Shown here: positions 1 to 9,098 of the stretch, piece by piece
Position numbering within the stretch: position 1 is the stretch's first letter
Layout of the letters: each line of letters opens with the position of its first letter
Assembly: GCF_024498175.1 (NCBI RefSeq)
Contig: NZ_CP101823.1
Location: forward strand, 124,001-188,000
Source: Haloplanus salinarum
Lineage (GTDB): Archaea; Halobacteriota; Halobacteria; Halobacteriales; Haloferacaceae
Direction: 5' to 3'
DNA length: 64,000 nucleotides
The notes under the pieces: model-generated
Database searches by the model: none
Told to the model about the DNA's origin: nothing
What the model saw: the letters and a program-made list of their open reading frames with translations, nothing else
Translations under genes and position numbers: made by a program

Positions 1-1
1 C

Positions 2-808
2 GACTGGGACGCCGCGGGCGTGAAGTGGGTGAACTCCCACCCGCACAACGGGGAGCGCCACGGCCTCCCGACGGTCATGGGGACGATGATCTACTCCGAC
101 CCCGAGACGGCGGTGCCCCTCTCGATCATGGACGGCACGGCGCTCACGACCCGGCGGACCGGCGCGGCCGCCGCCGTCGCCACCGACCACCTCGCGGTCG
201 AGGGGGCGTCCTCCCTCGGACTGGTCGGGGCGGGCGTGCAGGCCCACGCCCAACTCGACGCCATCGCGACGGTCCGACCGATCGGGACCGTCGTCGTCGC
301 CGACGCCGACGCGGAGCGCGCGCGGGCCTTCGTCGACGCCGTGAGCGATCGGTTCGACGCCCGCGTGGGCACCATCGCCGAGGCGGCGGCCTGTGACGTC
401 CTCTCGACGGTGACGCCCGTCCGCGACCCCATCGTCGCCGCCGACGCCGTCGGCGAGCGGACCCACGTCAACGCCGTCGGCGCCGACGCCCCGGGCAAAC
501 ACGAACTCGCCGACGACCTGCTGGCGGCCGCGACGCTCGTCGTCGACGACCACGCGCAGTGTACCCACTCCGGCGAAATCAACGTCTCCTACGGGACCGG
601 CCGGCTCACGGACGCCGACATCCACGCCGAACTCGGCGAGGTGGTGACGGGGGCGAAGCCGGGACGAACGCCCGAGGACGGGGTCACCGTCTTCGACAGC
701 ACGGGCCTCGCCATCCAGGACGTGGCGGCGGCCCACGTCGTCTACGAACGGGCCACGGCCGCGGGCGCCGGCACGCGGTTCGACCTGCTCGGCCTCGCGA
801 CGGAGTGA
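2..808 (+). CDS. Ornithine cyclodeaminase/mu-crystallin family NAD(P)-dependent enzyme, 5'-truncated
   Basis: The reading frame is open from the left edge, so the true start lies outside the window; about 268 residues remain of a family that is usually near 320-330. A Rossmann nucleotide-binding motif (GLVGAGVQAHAQL) lies near residue 75, preceded by the family segment with MDGTALTTRRTGAA. The family includes ornithine cyclodeaminase, archaeal alanine dehydrogenase and ketimine reductase; the substrate cannot be fixed from sequence alone. The gene converges on leuS with a 24-bp gap. Confidence 0.88.
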   Translation, partial: DWDAAGVKWVNSHPHNGERHGLPTVMGTMIYSDPETAVPLSIMDGTALTTRRTGAAAAVATDHLAVEGASSLGLVGAGVQAHAQLDAIATVRPIGTVVVADADAERARAFVDAVSDRFDARVGTIAEAAACDVLSTVTPVRDPIVAADAVGERTHVNAVGADAPGKHELADDLLAAATLVVDDHAQCTHSGEINVSYGTGRLTDADIHAELGEVVTGAKPGRTPEDGVTVFDSTGLAIQDVAAAHVVYERATAAGAGTRFDLLGLATE

Positions 809-832
809 CGCGCCGGTGGCCCGGCCGCGACG

Positions 833-3694
833 TTACTCCAGGTGGATCGCGGGCCGGAAGGGGACGGCGTCGCCGGCCTTGTCGCCGGGGTCCGGCGGGT
901 CGGCGTCCTCGTCGTAGACCCGCACCTCGGCGCCGAACTCGCGTTCGAGGAAGGGAACGGCCGTCTCGTAGGTCGCCCGCTCGTCGAGGTCGTCCATGGC
1001 GTCGACCGTCGCGTCGTCCAGATCGCGGACGAGTTCGACGAGTTCGCCCGCGAGGTCGTTCACCGCGTCGCCCCGTTCGCGGAGGTCGGGGTCGCTCATC
1101 GCCTCGCTCATCACCGCACCCACGTCCGGTCCGGCCTCGACGACGGCGTCGAAGACCTTCCACTTCCAGTCGGCGGCGGCGTACACCCGGACGACCTCGG
1201 GATCGGTCCCGGTCACGTCGACGATGTCGTGGACGTCCTCGGTGAGGCGTTCGATCCGTTCCTCCTGTAGCTCCACCGCCCGGTTCTCCAGGTCTGGATC
1301 GACCTCGGGCCACGGGGCGTCCTCGGCGGGCCGGCCGGTCAGCCGCTCGTGGAGTTCGTTCGCCATGAAGGGGACAAAGGGCGCGAGGAGGCGCAGCCGC
1401 GTCTCCAGAGCGTGCCGGAGCGTCCACCGGGCGCCGGGTCGGTCCCGGTCGGCGCGGCGGCGGTACCACCGGAGCGACTCCTCGAAGTCGTAGAAGGCGG
1501 CCTGACTGGCCGTCCGCGTCTCCGATCGCTCCATCGCCTCGGTCACCTCGCGGACGGTCCGCTGGAGCTTCGACAGGAGCCACCGGTCGACGTGTTCGAG
1601 GGCCGGCCGCTCGTCGTCGAACGTCGACGTCGGCTCCTCGGGGAGCAGCTCGGTCGCCCGGTTCCAGAACCGCTCCAGCTGGTCGCGGACGCTCTCGACC
1701 TGGTCGGCACGCCAGTCGTAGTCCTGCCACGGCTCCGCGGAGTTGAGCAGGAAAAATCGCACCGTGTCGGCGCCGTAGGCCTGGATTGCCTCGTCCGGCA
1801 GGACGACGTGTCCCTTCGAGGAGGACATCTTCCGCCCCTCCAGCAGGCCCATGCCCATGATGACGATGCCCCCGGGCCACTGCGGTTCGTCGAACAGTTC
1901 GGCGTGGTGGAACAGGTAGAACGTGAGGTGATTCGAGATGAGGTCGTTCGCCGAGAAGCGGTAGTCGACGGGATACCAGTGGAGCCACTCCTCACGCAGG
2001 TCGAGGGCGCGCGGATCGGGGTCGTCGACGGCCTCCGGGCCGTAGAAGAGGGCGTCGAAGAAGTCGCGGTCGAGGTCATCGACCGGAATCTCCCGCAGGC
2101 GGGGCGCGATGGTGTAGTACGCCATGTAGACCGTCGAGTCCGAGAGGGGCTCGATGACGAAGTCGTCGTCCCACGGCAGCCGTGTCCCCAGCCCGTAGTT
2201 GCGGATGCAGGGCCACTCGTTGAGCCAGTCGATGGTGTGGTCGTACTCCCCGCGGGTGTTCTCGGGGATACACTCCATGTTCTCGACGACCCGCTTGGTC
2301 GCTTCCTTCCAGTCCGCGTCGTTGTAGCTGAGGAACCAGGTGTCCTGCTCGGCCACCTCGACGTCGCCGCCACAGCGACAGATCACCTCCTCCGAGAACT
2401 CGTACATGGTGTCGAAGTGGCCCGCCTCGACACCCGCCTCGCGGTATTCCTCCCGCACGTCCTCGATGACCTCGCCCGCGAACTCCCCGTAGTCGTCGTG
2501 GAGGCGACCGGCGTGGAACTCGCGGTTGTAGAGTTCCTTCGTCACCGCCTCCAGTTCGGGGTCGTTCGACGAGGTGACGTCGGCCGACTCGACGGCGTCG
2601 CGGGCCGGCACGTCGCCGTAGCCCTCGACGTCGAGGATGGGCACCGGATCGATGGCCGCGACGGCGTCGGGGTCGACGCCGTGCCGCTCCATGCGCTCGG
2701 CGTCGGCCTTCGCCTCCTCCAGCGCCAGGTAGTCGTCCGGGGAGTGGGCGGGCACCGACATGACGACGCCCGTCGCGTTGTCCGGGTCGACGAACGTCGC
2801 GGGCAGGACCGGCACCGCGTCGCCGGTCACGGGGTTGGTGACCGACTGCCCGACGAGCTCCGACCCCGGGAACCGCTCGGTGACGTCCACCTCGTGAGCC
2901 TGGAGGCGGAGCTTCTCGGTAGCCGCCTCCGAGACCAGCCACGTCTCGCCGTCGACCGTCGCCCGGACGTACGTGGCGTCGGGCTCGACGTAGGCGTTCG
3001 TGACCCCACGGACCGTCTCGGGGCGCAGCGTCGCCATCGGCACCACCGCGTCGTCGAGGCCGAAGCGGATGAGGGTGTACTCCTGGTACTCCGCCTCCTC
3101 GCCCTCCAGCAGGTCGTGGGTGGTCACCGGCTGCTGTTCGTTGGTGCAGTATTTGACCGGGTGGAGGCCCTTCTCCAGTCGGTCCCGGTCACGGAGGGTC
3201 TCGTACTGCCACGTGACGAACTTCGAGTAGCGCTCGTCGTTGGTGGTGAACTCTCGGCGCCAGTCGATGGACAGCCCCAGCGACTTCATTCCCCGCTTGT
3301 AATGTTCCTCGATGAAGTAGCGGGCGTAGCCCATCGGCGTCTCCAGGTCCTGCAGGGTGTCCTCGGGGACGTCGTAGGTGTCCCGGAGCACCGACAACTG
3401 CTCCTCCTCACCTTTCTTCAGGCGCTCGACGGCGCCGATGATCGGCGTGCCGGTGACGTGCCAGGCGATGGGAAAGAGGACGTTGTCGCCCCGCTGTCGC
3501 CGGTACCGGGCGTACACGTCCGGGACGGTGTACGTCCGGACGTGGCCCATGTGCATCCCGCCGCTCGGATACGGATAGGGAACGGTGATGAACGTCGGCT
3601 CGTCGTCCGCGTCGCTGGGGTCGGCCTCGTACCGGCCCGTCTCGGCCCAGCGCTCCCGCCAGCGCTCCTCGATGTCCTGCGGGTCGTAGTCCAT
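833..3694 (-). CDS. leuS: Leucyl-tRNA synthetase
   Basis: Charges tRNA-Leu with leucine in the cytosol. The 953-residue protein has the class I HIGH-type motif (HMGH, residues 48-51) preceded by PYPYPSGG. A KMSSSKG loop lies near residue 621, with a CP1 editing insertion between them. The C-terminal part carries the anticodon-binding domain. The length fits archaeal LeuRS. A TTG 12 nt upstream could extend the frame, but the ATG at 3694 fits the TATA-like box about 30 nt upstream and gives the usual MDYDPQ start. It is transcribed divergently from the histidine kinase at 3861. Confidence 0.97.
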   Translation of the reverse strand: MDYDPQDIEERWRERWAETGRYEADPSDADDEPTFITVPYPYPSGGMHMGHVRTYTVPDVYARYRRQRGDNVLFPIAWHVTGTPIIGAVERLKKGEEEQLSVLRDTYDVPEDTLQDLETPMGYARYFIEEHYKRGMKSLGLSIDWRREFTTNDERYSKFVTWQYETLRDRDRLEKGLHPVKYCTNEQQPVTTHDLLEGEEAEYQEYTLIRFGLDDAVVPMATLRPETVRGVTNAYVEPDATYVRATVDGETWLVSEAATEKLRLQAHEVDVTERFPGSELVGQSVTNPVTGDAVPVLPATFVDPDNATGVVMSVPAHSPDDYLALEEAKADAERMERHGVDPDAVAAIDPVPILDVEGYGDVPARDAVESADVTSSNDPELEAVTKELYNREFHAGRLHDDYGEFAGEVIEDVREEYREAGVEAGHFDTMYEFSEEVICRCGGDVEVAEQDTWFLSYNDADWKEATKRVVENMECIPENTRGEYDHTIDWLNEWPCIRNYGLGTRLPWDDDFVIEPLSDSTVYMAYYTIAPRLREIPVDDLDRDFFDALFYGPEAVDDPDPRALDLREEWLHWYPVDYRFSANDLISNHLTFYLFHHAELFDEPQWPGGIVIMGMGLLEGRKMSSSKGHVVLPDEAIQAYGADTVRFFLLNSAEPWQDYDWRADQVESVRDQLERFWNRATELLPEEPTSTFDDERPALEHVDRWLLSKLQRTVREVTEAMERSETRTASQAAFYDFEESLRWYRRRADRDRPGARWTLRHALETRLRLLAPFVPFMANELHERLTGRPAEDAPWPEVDPDLENRAVELQEERIERLTEDVHDIVDVTGTDPEVVRVYAAADWKWKVFDAVVEAGPDVGAVMSEAMSDPDLRERGDAVNDLAGELVELVRDLDDATVDAMDDLDERATYETAVPFLEREFGAEVRVYDEDADPPDPGDKAGDAVPFRPAIHLE

Positions 3695-3716
3695 ACCCCG
3701 GATCAAGTCCCCCCGA

Positions 3717-3730
3717 CCTAAAATAACTCC
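3717..3730 (-). promoter_or_regulatory. TATA-like box of leuS
   Basis: On the minus strand this reads GGAGTTATTTTAGG. Its centre is about 30 nt before the ATG at 3694, which predicts a near-leaderless mRNA and argues against the TTG start at 3706. Confidence 0.5.
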
Positions 3731-3826
3731 TATACCGCCGGCGGAAACGACTCGTTTCCGACGCTATCATCGTCGAGAGTCGCCGGTAAGTGTCCGTTAG
3801 AACCGCGCCGAACGGCGGTAAGCGAA

Positions 3827-3834
3827 CATTATCT
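3827..3834 (+). promoter_or_regulatory. TATA-like box of the histidine kinase at 3861
   Basis: CATTATCT is centred about 30 nt before the GTG at 3861, fitting a leaderless transcript and supporting the GTG start. Confidence 0.4.
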
Positions 3835-3860
3835 ATCCGTGTGGCCCGTGACCGACGGGG

Positions 3861-5306
3861 GTGGGCACACTCGTGAACCGATCGTCCTTCGGACGGGTCC
3901 TCGGAGTGGCCGTCCTCGTGAGCTTCGCCGTCGCGTTGCTCGGCATCTGGCTCGGCGAGTTGGGTGGTCGGCCGTGGCGATCACCGGCCGCCGTCGTCGC
4001 CGCCCCCGCCGGGCTGGTCGTCCTCCTCGCCGTCGCGGCCGGGTGGCTCCTGTGGAGCGACCTCGACGGGCGGATCGCCCTCCACGTTCCCGCCGCGGCC
4101 CTCGCCGGGACGCTCGCCTTCGGCGGGTTCGCCTGGTGGGTCGTCCTCGACACTCTCGTCACGGTCGCCGGCGTGCGATCGATGCTTGTCGTCCTGAACG
4201 TCGCCAGCGCCGGCGGCGCGGTTGGCGTCGTCGTCGGCCTGTTCACCGCGAGACAGGCGGCGTCGATCCGATCGCTCCGGCACGCCCGGGACGAGTACCG
4301 CGACCTCTTCGACGGTATCGGCGATACGGTGCTCGTCCACGACACCCGGGGACGGATCCTCGCCGCCAACGAGGGTGCGGTCGACCGGCTCGGCTACGAC
4401 GCCGCCGCCCTGCGTCGTCGGTCCGCCGACGACTTGGAGGGCGAGGGCGGCGCCGACGGTCGGTACGTCGCGGCCGACGACCGCATCGTCTACGAGACGG
4501 TCCACGAAACCGCCGACGGCGAGACGATTCCGGTCGAGATCAGCGCCCGACTCGTCCGGTACCACGACGCACCGGCGATCCTCGCGGTCGCCCGGGACAT
4601 CAGCGAACGCCGGGCCTCCGAGCGGGCGCTCGCACGCACCCGGGACCAGCTCCGCGCGCTCAACCGCGTCCTCCGTCACGACATCCGCAACGACATGCAG
4701 ATCGTCCTCGGCCTCGCGGAACTCCTCGAGGAACACGTCGACGAGGCCGGACAGGATTCGCTCGACACCATCGTCGCCACGGGCGAACACGTCGTCGAAC
4801 TCACGCGGAGTTCCCGGGACCTCGCCCGGACGGTGGCCGGCGAGACGGAACTCCCGCTGGAGCCGGTGTCGCTCCCCGAGACGATCCAGGCGGAACTCGA
4901 CCGGCGGCGCGAGGCGTTCGCCGACGCCACGCTGTCCGTCGAGGGCGAGATTCCGGACGTGACGGTCCGGGCGAACGACCTGCTCACCTCGGTGTTCCGG
5001 AACCTGCTGAACAACGCCGTCCAGCACAGCGACCGCGAGGAGCCGACCGTCACCGTCTCCGCCGACCTCTTGCGTGGCGACCCCCGTGTCCGCGTCCGCG
5101 TCGCCGACGACGGGCCGGGCATCCCGCCGGAACTGGACGGCGACGTCTTCGGCAAGGGGGAGAAAGGACTCGACAGCACGGGGACGGGGCTGGGACTCTA
5201 CCTCGTTCAGTCGCTCGTCGATCACTACGGCGGCGACGTGTGGGTCGAACCGAACGATCCCCGCGGCACCGTCGTTGTGGTCGAACTCCCGGTCGTCGAG
5301 GACTGA
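3861..5306 (+). CDS. Membrane PAS-domain sensor histidine kinase
   Basis: The 481-residue sensor has four predicted membrane helices in residues 8-125, then a PAS domain (about 145-260). The H-box (LRHDIRNDMQ) has its phosphoacceptor His near residue 272. A HATPase domain follows with the N box (NLLNNAVQHS), DDGPGIP and GTGLGLYLV. It would sense a membrane or cytoplasmic signal and phosphorylate a response regulator, but none is encoded nearby. The start is GTG; a second in-frame GTG four codons on is possible. The H-box and ATP-binding region closely resemble those of the kinase at 6214-7620. Confidence 0.93.
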   Translation: MGTLVNRSSFGRVLGVAVLVSFAVALLGIWLGELGGRPWRSPAAVVAAPAGLVVLLAVAAGWLLWSDLDGRIALHVPAAALAGTLAFGGFAWWVVLDTLVTVAGVRSMLVVLNVASAGGAVGVVVGLFTARQAASIRSLRHARDEYRDLFDGIGDTVLVHDTRGRILAANEGAVDRLGYDAAALRRRSADDLEGEGGADGRYVAADDRIVYETVHETADGETIPVEISARLVRYHDAPAILAVARDISERRASERALARTRDQLRALNRVLRHDIRNDMQIVLGLAELLEEHVDEAGQDSLDTIVATGEHVVELTRSSRDLARTVAGETELPLEPVSLPETIQAELDRRREAFADATLSVEGEIPDVTVRANDLLTSVFRNLLNNAVQHSDREEPTVTVSADLLRGDPRVRVRVADDGPGIPPELDGDVFGKGEKGLDSTGTGLGLYLVQSLVDHYGGDVWVEPNDPRGTVVVVELPVVED

Positions 5307-5366
5307 CCGGTCGACGACGGGGATCGGCCGGCGGACGCGCGGCGGCTCCGAGGCGCCCGTGGCCGC

Positions 5367-6170
5367 TCAGACCACGTGGCGGGTGTCGTAGGAGCCGAGG
5401 CGGCGAACCCACCCCTTCTCCGCGATGCCCTCGACCTCCTCGACGGCCGCCCGCGCGTGGTCCTCGTACAGGCCGGCCTCGAAGTCGATGTGGAAGAGGT
5501 AGTCGCCGAGGCGGTCGCCCGTCGGTCGGGACTCCACACGCGAGAGGTTGATGTCGCGGTCGGCGAAGGCCTCCAGCAGCTCCAGCAGGAGGCCGGGGTA
5601 GTTGGCGTTCGGGTTGACGATGATCGTCGACTTCCCGCCGGCCTCGGTGCGCTCCTCGGCGGGCGAGATGGCGAAAAACCGGGTCGCGTTCGAACTCCGG
5701 TCCTGGATGTCCTCGGCGAGGACCTGCAGGTCGGCGTCGGCGTTGTCGGGGTGGGCGATGGCGGCGACCGTCGGATCCTCGCGGGCGTGTTCGACGCCGC
5801 GGGCGGTGCTCGCGACGGCCTCCAGGCTCACCTCGGGGTACTCGGATTCGAGGAAGGTGCGACACTGGGCGAGCGCTTGCGAGTGGCTGGCGACCACCTC
5901 GAACGACTCGCTCTGGGCGAGCAGGGCGTGACGAATGGGGGTGACCACCTCCTCGACGACGCCGATGTCGTAGTCGGACAGCGCGTCGAGCGTCTCGGTA
6001 ACGCTCCCCTCGATGCTGTTCTCGATGGGGACGACGCCGCGGCGGTACTCGCCGTCGGCGACGGACTCGACGATGGCCGTCACGGATTCACTGAACGTCA
6101 CCTCGTCGGCGACCGCCCGCGCGGCGCGGTGGGAGTAGGTCCCCGCCGGGCCGAGCGTGATGGCTTCCAT
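5367..6170 (-). CDS. pheA: Prephenate dehydratase
   Basis: Converts prephenate to phenylpyruvate in phenylalanine synthesis. The 267-residue protein begins with the typical LGPAGTYSHRAA. It has the catalytic TRF motif (SSNATRFF) near residue 165. A C-terminal ACT domain carries the PGLL and ESRP motifs that bind Phe for feedback inhibition. There is no fused chorismate mutase, so this is the monofunctional form usual in archaea. It lies 43 bp downstream of a histidine kinase on the same strand. The phosphoacceptor kinases on either side are probably unrelated to its function. Confidence 0.95.
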   Translation of the reverse strand: MEAITLGPAGTYSHRAARAVADEVTFSESVTAIVESVADGEYRRGVVPIENSIEGSVTETLDALSDYDIGVVEEVVTPIRHALLAQSESFEVVASHSQALAQCRTFLESEYPEVSLEAVASTARGVEHAREDPTVAAIAHPDNADADLQVLAEDIQDRSSNATRFFAISPAEERTEAGGKSTIIVNPNANYPGLLLELLEAFADRDINLSRVESRPTGDRLGDYLFHIDFEAGLYEDHARAAVEEVEGIAEKGWVRRLGSYDTRHVV

Positions 6171-6213
6171 GGATCGAGGGTCGCGTGGCGCGGTGAAAAA
6201 CGCGTCGGACCGG

Positions 6214-7620
6214 TCAGGCCGCCCGCTCGAACCGCAGGACGAAGACGGTGCCGCGGGGGTCGTTGTCCTCGATCCACACGTCGCCGCCGTACTGGTCGAC
6301 GAGCGTGTACACTAGGTAGAGTCCCAGCCCCGTCCCCTCGCTGTCGATGCCCTTCTCGCCCTTGCCGAAGACCGTCTCCTTGCGGTCGTCGGGAATCCCC
6401 GACCCGTCGTCGGCGACGCGGACGGTCACCGCGTCGTCCTCGGCGGACGCGGAGACGGTGACGGTGGGGTCGTCGCGGTCGCTGTGCTGGACGGCGTTGT
6501 TCAGCAGGTTCCGGAACACCGACCCCAGCATGTCGTTCGCGACCACCTCGACCAGCGGGACGTTCCCGCGGGTCCGGATCGTCGCCTCGGGGTAGCTCGA
6601 CTGTGCCTCCCGGATCTCCTGATCGAGCACGTACGAGAGGTGGATCGGTTCGAGCGTCGGGTCGGTCTCCGAGACGAGCGTCTCCATCAGATCCCCCATC
6701 ACGTCCGTCAGCTCGATCACGTGATCCGTCCGGCTCCGGATCGTCTCCAGTTGGGGGCGGTGGCCCCCCGTCACGACGTTGTCGAGCAGGTCGGTCATCC
6801 CCTGGACGAGCTGCATGTCGTTGCGGATGTCGTGGCGGACGATCCGGTTGAGGAGTTCGAGACGCTCGTTTTGTTCCTCCAACACCTGCCGGTACTCGCG
6901 GGCCTCGGTCACGTCCTTGATCGCGCCGTCGAGGTACGGCTCGCCGTCGACGGGGGAACACCGACAGACGGTGACCAACCCCCAGAACGACTCCCCGTCG
7001 AGCGTCCGGAGCTCGAGTTTCTCGGTGACGACGTTCGTCTCGGCGATGGTGTCGAAGAAGCGCCGCCGGTCGTCCCCGTCGGCGTAGATGTCGGCCACTG
7101 GCGTCGAGAGCAGATCCGCCTTCGAGTCGGCGTCGAACAGGTCGACCATCGTCGGGTTGGCTTCGAGGAAGGTCCCCTCGGGGTCGTCGTGGGCTCGGAA
7201 GATGCCCGTGGGGACGTGTTCGACCAACTCCTCGAACCGGCCGAGTTCGTCCTGGCGGTGCTTCCGGTCGGTCACGTCACGGGCGGTGGCGAGGACGCGG
7301 GTCCCGCCGTCACGCTCGACACGCGACGCGGAGAGTTCGGCCCAGACGGTCCCGCCGTCGCGCCGCTCCAGCGGCCACTCGACGGTCGCCGTGCCGTCCC
7401 CGGGATCGACGGCTCGCGACTCGGAACGTCGTTCGTCCGCCAGGAGGTCCTCGACGTGCCGGCCGACGAGACGCTCCCGGTCGAAGCCGGTCAGGGCCGC
7501 GAACCGAGCGTTGACGGCGCGAATCACCCCGGTCTCGGGGTCGTACACCACGACGCCGTCCGGGATGCCTTCGAGGAAGTCGCCGGCGCCGGTTTCGGTG
7601 GTCACCGTCCGTTCGTTCAC
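6214..7620 (-). CDS. Soluble sensor histidine kinase with two PAS domains
   Basis: The 468-residue protein has two PAS/PAC domains (about 15-125 and 130-250). The H-box (VRHDIRNDMQ) follows with His near residue 263, then a HATPase domain with NLLNNAVQHS, DDGSGIP and GTGLGLYLVYT. No membrane helix is visible, so it should sense an intracellular cue such as redox state or a ligand. No response regulator lies next to it. The start is GTG, supported by a TATA box about 28 nt upstream. Confidence 0.93.
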   Translation of the reverse strand: MNERTVTTETGAGDFLEGIPDGVVVYDPETGVIRAVNARFAALTGFDRERLVGRHVEDLLADERRSESRAVDPGDGTATVEWPLERRDGGTVWAELSASRVERDGGTRVLATARDVTDRKHRQDELGRFEELVEHVPTGIFRAHDDPEGTFLEANPTMVDLFDADSKADLLSTPVADIYADGDDRRRFFDTIAETNVVTEKLELRTLDGESFWGLVTVCRCSPVDGEPYLDGAIKDVTEAREYRQVLEEQNERLELLNRIVRHDIRNDMQLVQGMTDLLDNVVTGGHRPQLETIRSRTDHVIELTDVMGDLMETLVSETDPTLEPIHLSYVLDQEIREAQSSYPEATIRTRGNVPLVEVVANDMLGSVFRNLLNNAVQHSDRDDPTVTVSASAEDDAVTVRVADDGSGIPDDRKETVFGKGEKGIDSEGTGLGLYLVYTLVDQYGGDVWIEDNDPRGTVFVLRFERAA

Positions 7621-7643
7621 GTTCCCCCGTTTCGGCGAGGTCT

Positions 7644-7654
7644 GTATAAATACA
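7644..7654 (-). promoter_or_regulatory. TATA box of the histidine kinase at 7620
   Basis: The minus strand reads TGTATTTATAC, centred about 28 nt before the GTG start, so the mRNA should be almost leaderless. Confidence 0.55.
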
Positions 7655-7666
7655 CGGCGCCGATTA

Positions 7667-8353
7667 TCACCGCAGAGAACAGACGTCGACGAAGTTCCGC
7701 AGGATCGTCAGCCCCGTCTCACCGCTTTTCTCGGGGTGGAACTGGGTCCCGAAGACGGTCCCGTCCTCGCTGGCGATAACCGCGGGGAACGTCCGTCCGT
7801 GGTCGGTCGTGGCGACGACCGCCCCGTCGTCGTCCGGGACGGCGTAGTAGGAGTGGACGAAGTAGGCGTGTTCGCCGTCGACGGATCCGCCGCGGTCGCT
7901 CCCCTCGACGCCCGTGACCAGCGGGTGGGACCGCTCGACCGACAGCTCGTTCCAGCCCATGTGGGGGATGGTCTGCCCCTCGTCGAACCGGACGTTGCGT
8001 CCGGGGACGAAATCGAGGCCGACGACGTCGCCCTCGCCGGCGTGGTCGGCCTCCTCGCTCGACGTGAGGAGCATCTGCATCCCCAGACAGATGCCGAAGA
8101 CGGGCTGGTCACGGGCGACGGCATCCGCGAGCGCCTCGCGGTACGGCCCGGCGTTCTCCATCCCCTCGCGGAAGGCGCCGACCCCCGGCAACACGATGCC
8201 GTCGGCGGCGGCGAAGTCGCCGGGGTCGTCGGTGATGGTCACGGCCGCGCCGGCGCGTTCCAGACCGCGCGTCGCCGACCGGAGGTTGCCGAGGCCGTAG
8301 TCGACGATGACTACGTCCGCCAGCGCCTCCGACGGCGGTTCGGACAGGCTCAT
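7667..8353 (-). CDS. hisH: Imidazole glycerol phosphate synthase, glutaminase subunit
   Basis: Releases ammonia from glutamine for HisF in histidine synthesis. The 228-residue class I glutamine amidotransferase has the nucleophile Cys in FGICLGMQMLL and the His-Glu pair in TQFHPEKSG. It opens with VVIVDYGLGNLRS after about 12 residues. The frame extends upstream to 8428 into a palindrome, but the ATG at 8353 is the family-like start. No hisF or other his gene is nearby, which is usual for scattered haloarchaeal his genes. Confidence 0.95.
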   Translation of the reverse strand: MSLSEPPSEALADVVIVDYGLGNLRSATRGLERAGAAVTITDDPGDFAAADGIVLPGVGAFREGMENAGPYREALADAVARDQPVFGICLGMQMLLTSSEEADHAGEGDVVGLDFVPGRNVRFDEGQTIPHMGWNELSVERSHPLVTGVEGSDRGGSVDGEHAYFVHSYYAVPDDDGAVVATTDHGRTFPAVIASEDGTVFGTQFHPEKSGETGLTILRNFVDVCSLR

Positions 8354-8401
8354 ACCGACACTCGGTGGCCAGGGGGCAAGTGGTTTTCCGTTGCGTCGAC
8401 G

Positions 8402-8487
8402 CTCATAGCGAGTATCGTAACTGTCCATAGGTTCTCGCGGGGATGATCCGGCGAGAACCTATGACGACTTCCGATGATCGCTATCAG
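8402..8487. repeat. 85-bp palindromic element E
   Basis: An 86-bp imperfect palindrome. A perfect 13-bp inner stem (8426-8438 with 8451-8463, CATAGGTTCTCGC) encloses a 12-nt loop (GGGGATGATCCG). Outer arms read CTCATAGCGAGTATCG and, on the other strand, CTGATAGCGATCATCG. The loop and outer-arm layout match elements A-D, but the stem sequence differs on both sides together. The right edge contains the TGA stop of the uracil-DNA glycosylase gene (8484-8486). Confidence 0.75.
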
Positions 8488-9074
8488 TAGTCGCCGAGCC
8501 GCGCCTGGTCGCCGCTCCCGGCGCCCACGAGGTCGGCCGCCCGCGCGATGGCGTCCTCGAACGCCCCGCGCTGGCTCCGATCGTACAGCGTCGCCGCCGG
8601 GTGCAGGCAGAGCAACACGCGCCGGGGAGTTCCGCCGAGGCGGACGTCGACGACCGATCCCGCCTCCTCCGTCACCGCCACCGACCGGTCCAGCAGGCGC
8701 TCGCCGGGCACCTTCCCGAGCGTGACGATCAGGTCCGGATCGACCGCCTCGACCTCCCGCCCCAGGAACCCCGCGCAGTTGTCGAGTTCGTCGACGTGTG
8801 GATCCCGGTTCTCGGGCGGCCGACACCGCACACAGTTGGTGATGCGCACGTCCGCCCGCGCCAGCCCGGCGTCCCGGAGAGCGTCGTCCAGCACCGATCC
8901 CGAGCGCCCCACGAACGGCTCCCCCCGCTCGTCCTCGTCGGCGCCCGGCGCCTCGCCGACGAACAGCAGGCCGGCGTCGGCCGGCCCCGTTCCGTTGACG
9001 ATGCGACTCCGCGACTCGACGAGCGCCGGACACCGCTCACAGGCACACACGTCCGGCCCCTCCGTCTCGACCAT
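8484..9074 (-). CDS. Family 4 uracil-DNA glycosylase
   Basis: Removes uracil from DNA, starting base excision repair. The 196-residue protein has the family 4 signature GEAPGADED followed by FVGRSG, and a C-terminal LHPAATLYD motif. Cysteines at residues 10-15 (CACERC) and in NCVRCRPPEN and NCAGF could ligate the 4Fe-4S cluster typical of the family. Its stop codon sits inside palindrome E. A small gap separates it from the DUF99 gene on the same strand. Confidence 0.93.
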   Translation of the reverse strand: MVETEGPDVCACERCPALVESRSRIVNGTGPADAGLLFVGEAPGADEDERGEPFVGRSGSVLDDALRDAGLARADVRITNCVRCRPPENRDPHVDELDNCAGFLGREVEAVDPDLIVTLGKVPGERLLDRSVAVTEEAGSVVDVRLGGTPRRVLLCLHPAATLYDRSQRGAFEDAIARAADLVGAGSGDQARLGDY

Positions 9075-9098
9075 AGCGGGTGCCCGTGGGCCGGCGGC

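Noticed and set aside
3695-3706. TTG start for leuS four codons upstream
   Set aside because: The ATG at 3694 matches the promoter spacing and the usual LeuRS N-terminus.
1349-3721. 790-codon open frame antisense to leuS
   Set aside because: It mirrors the GC-rich coding of leuS, has arginine- and valine-rich composition and no domain.
3740-3756. Hairpin GGAAACG-ACT-CGTTTCC between leuS and the kinase gene
   Set aside because: A single short hairpin in an intergenic region, without the loop or edges of the palindrome family and with no clear role.
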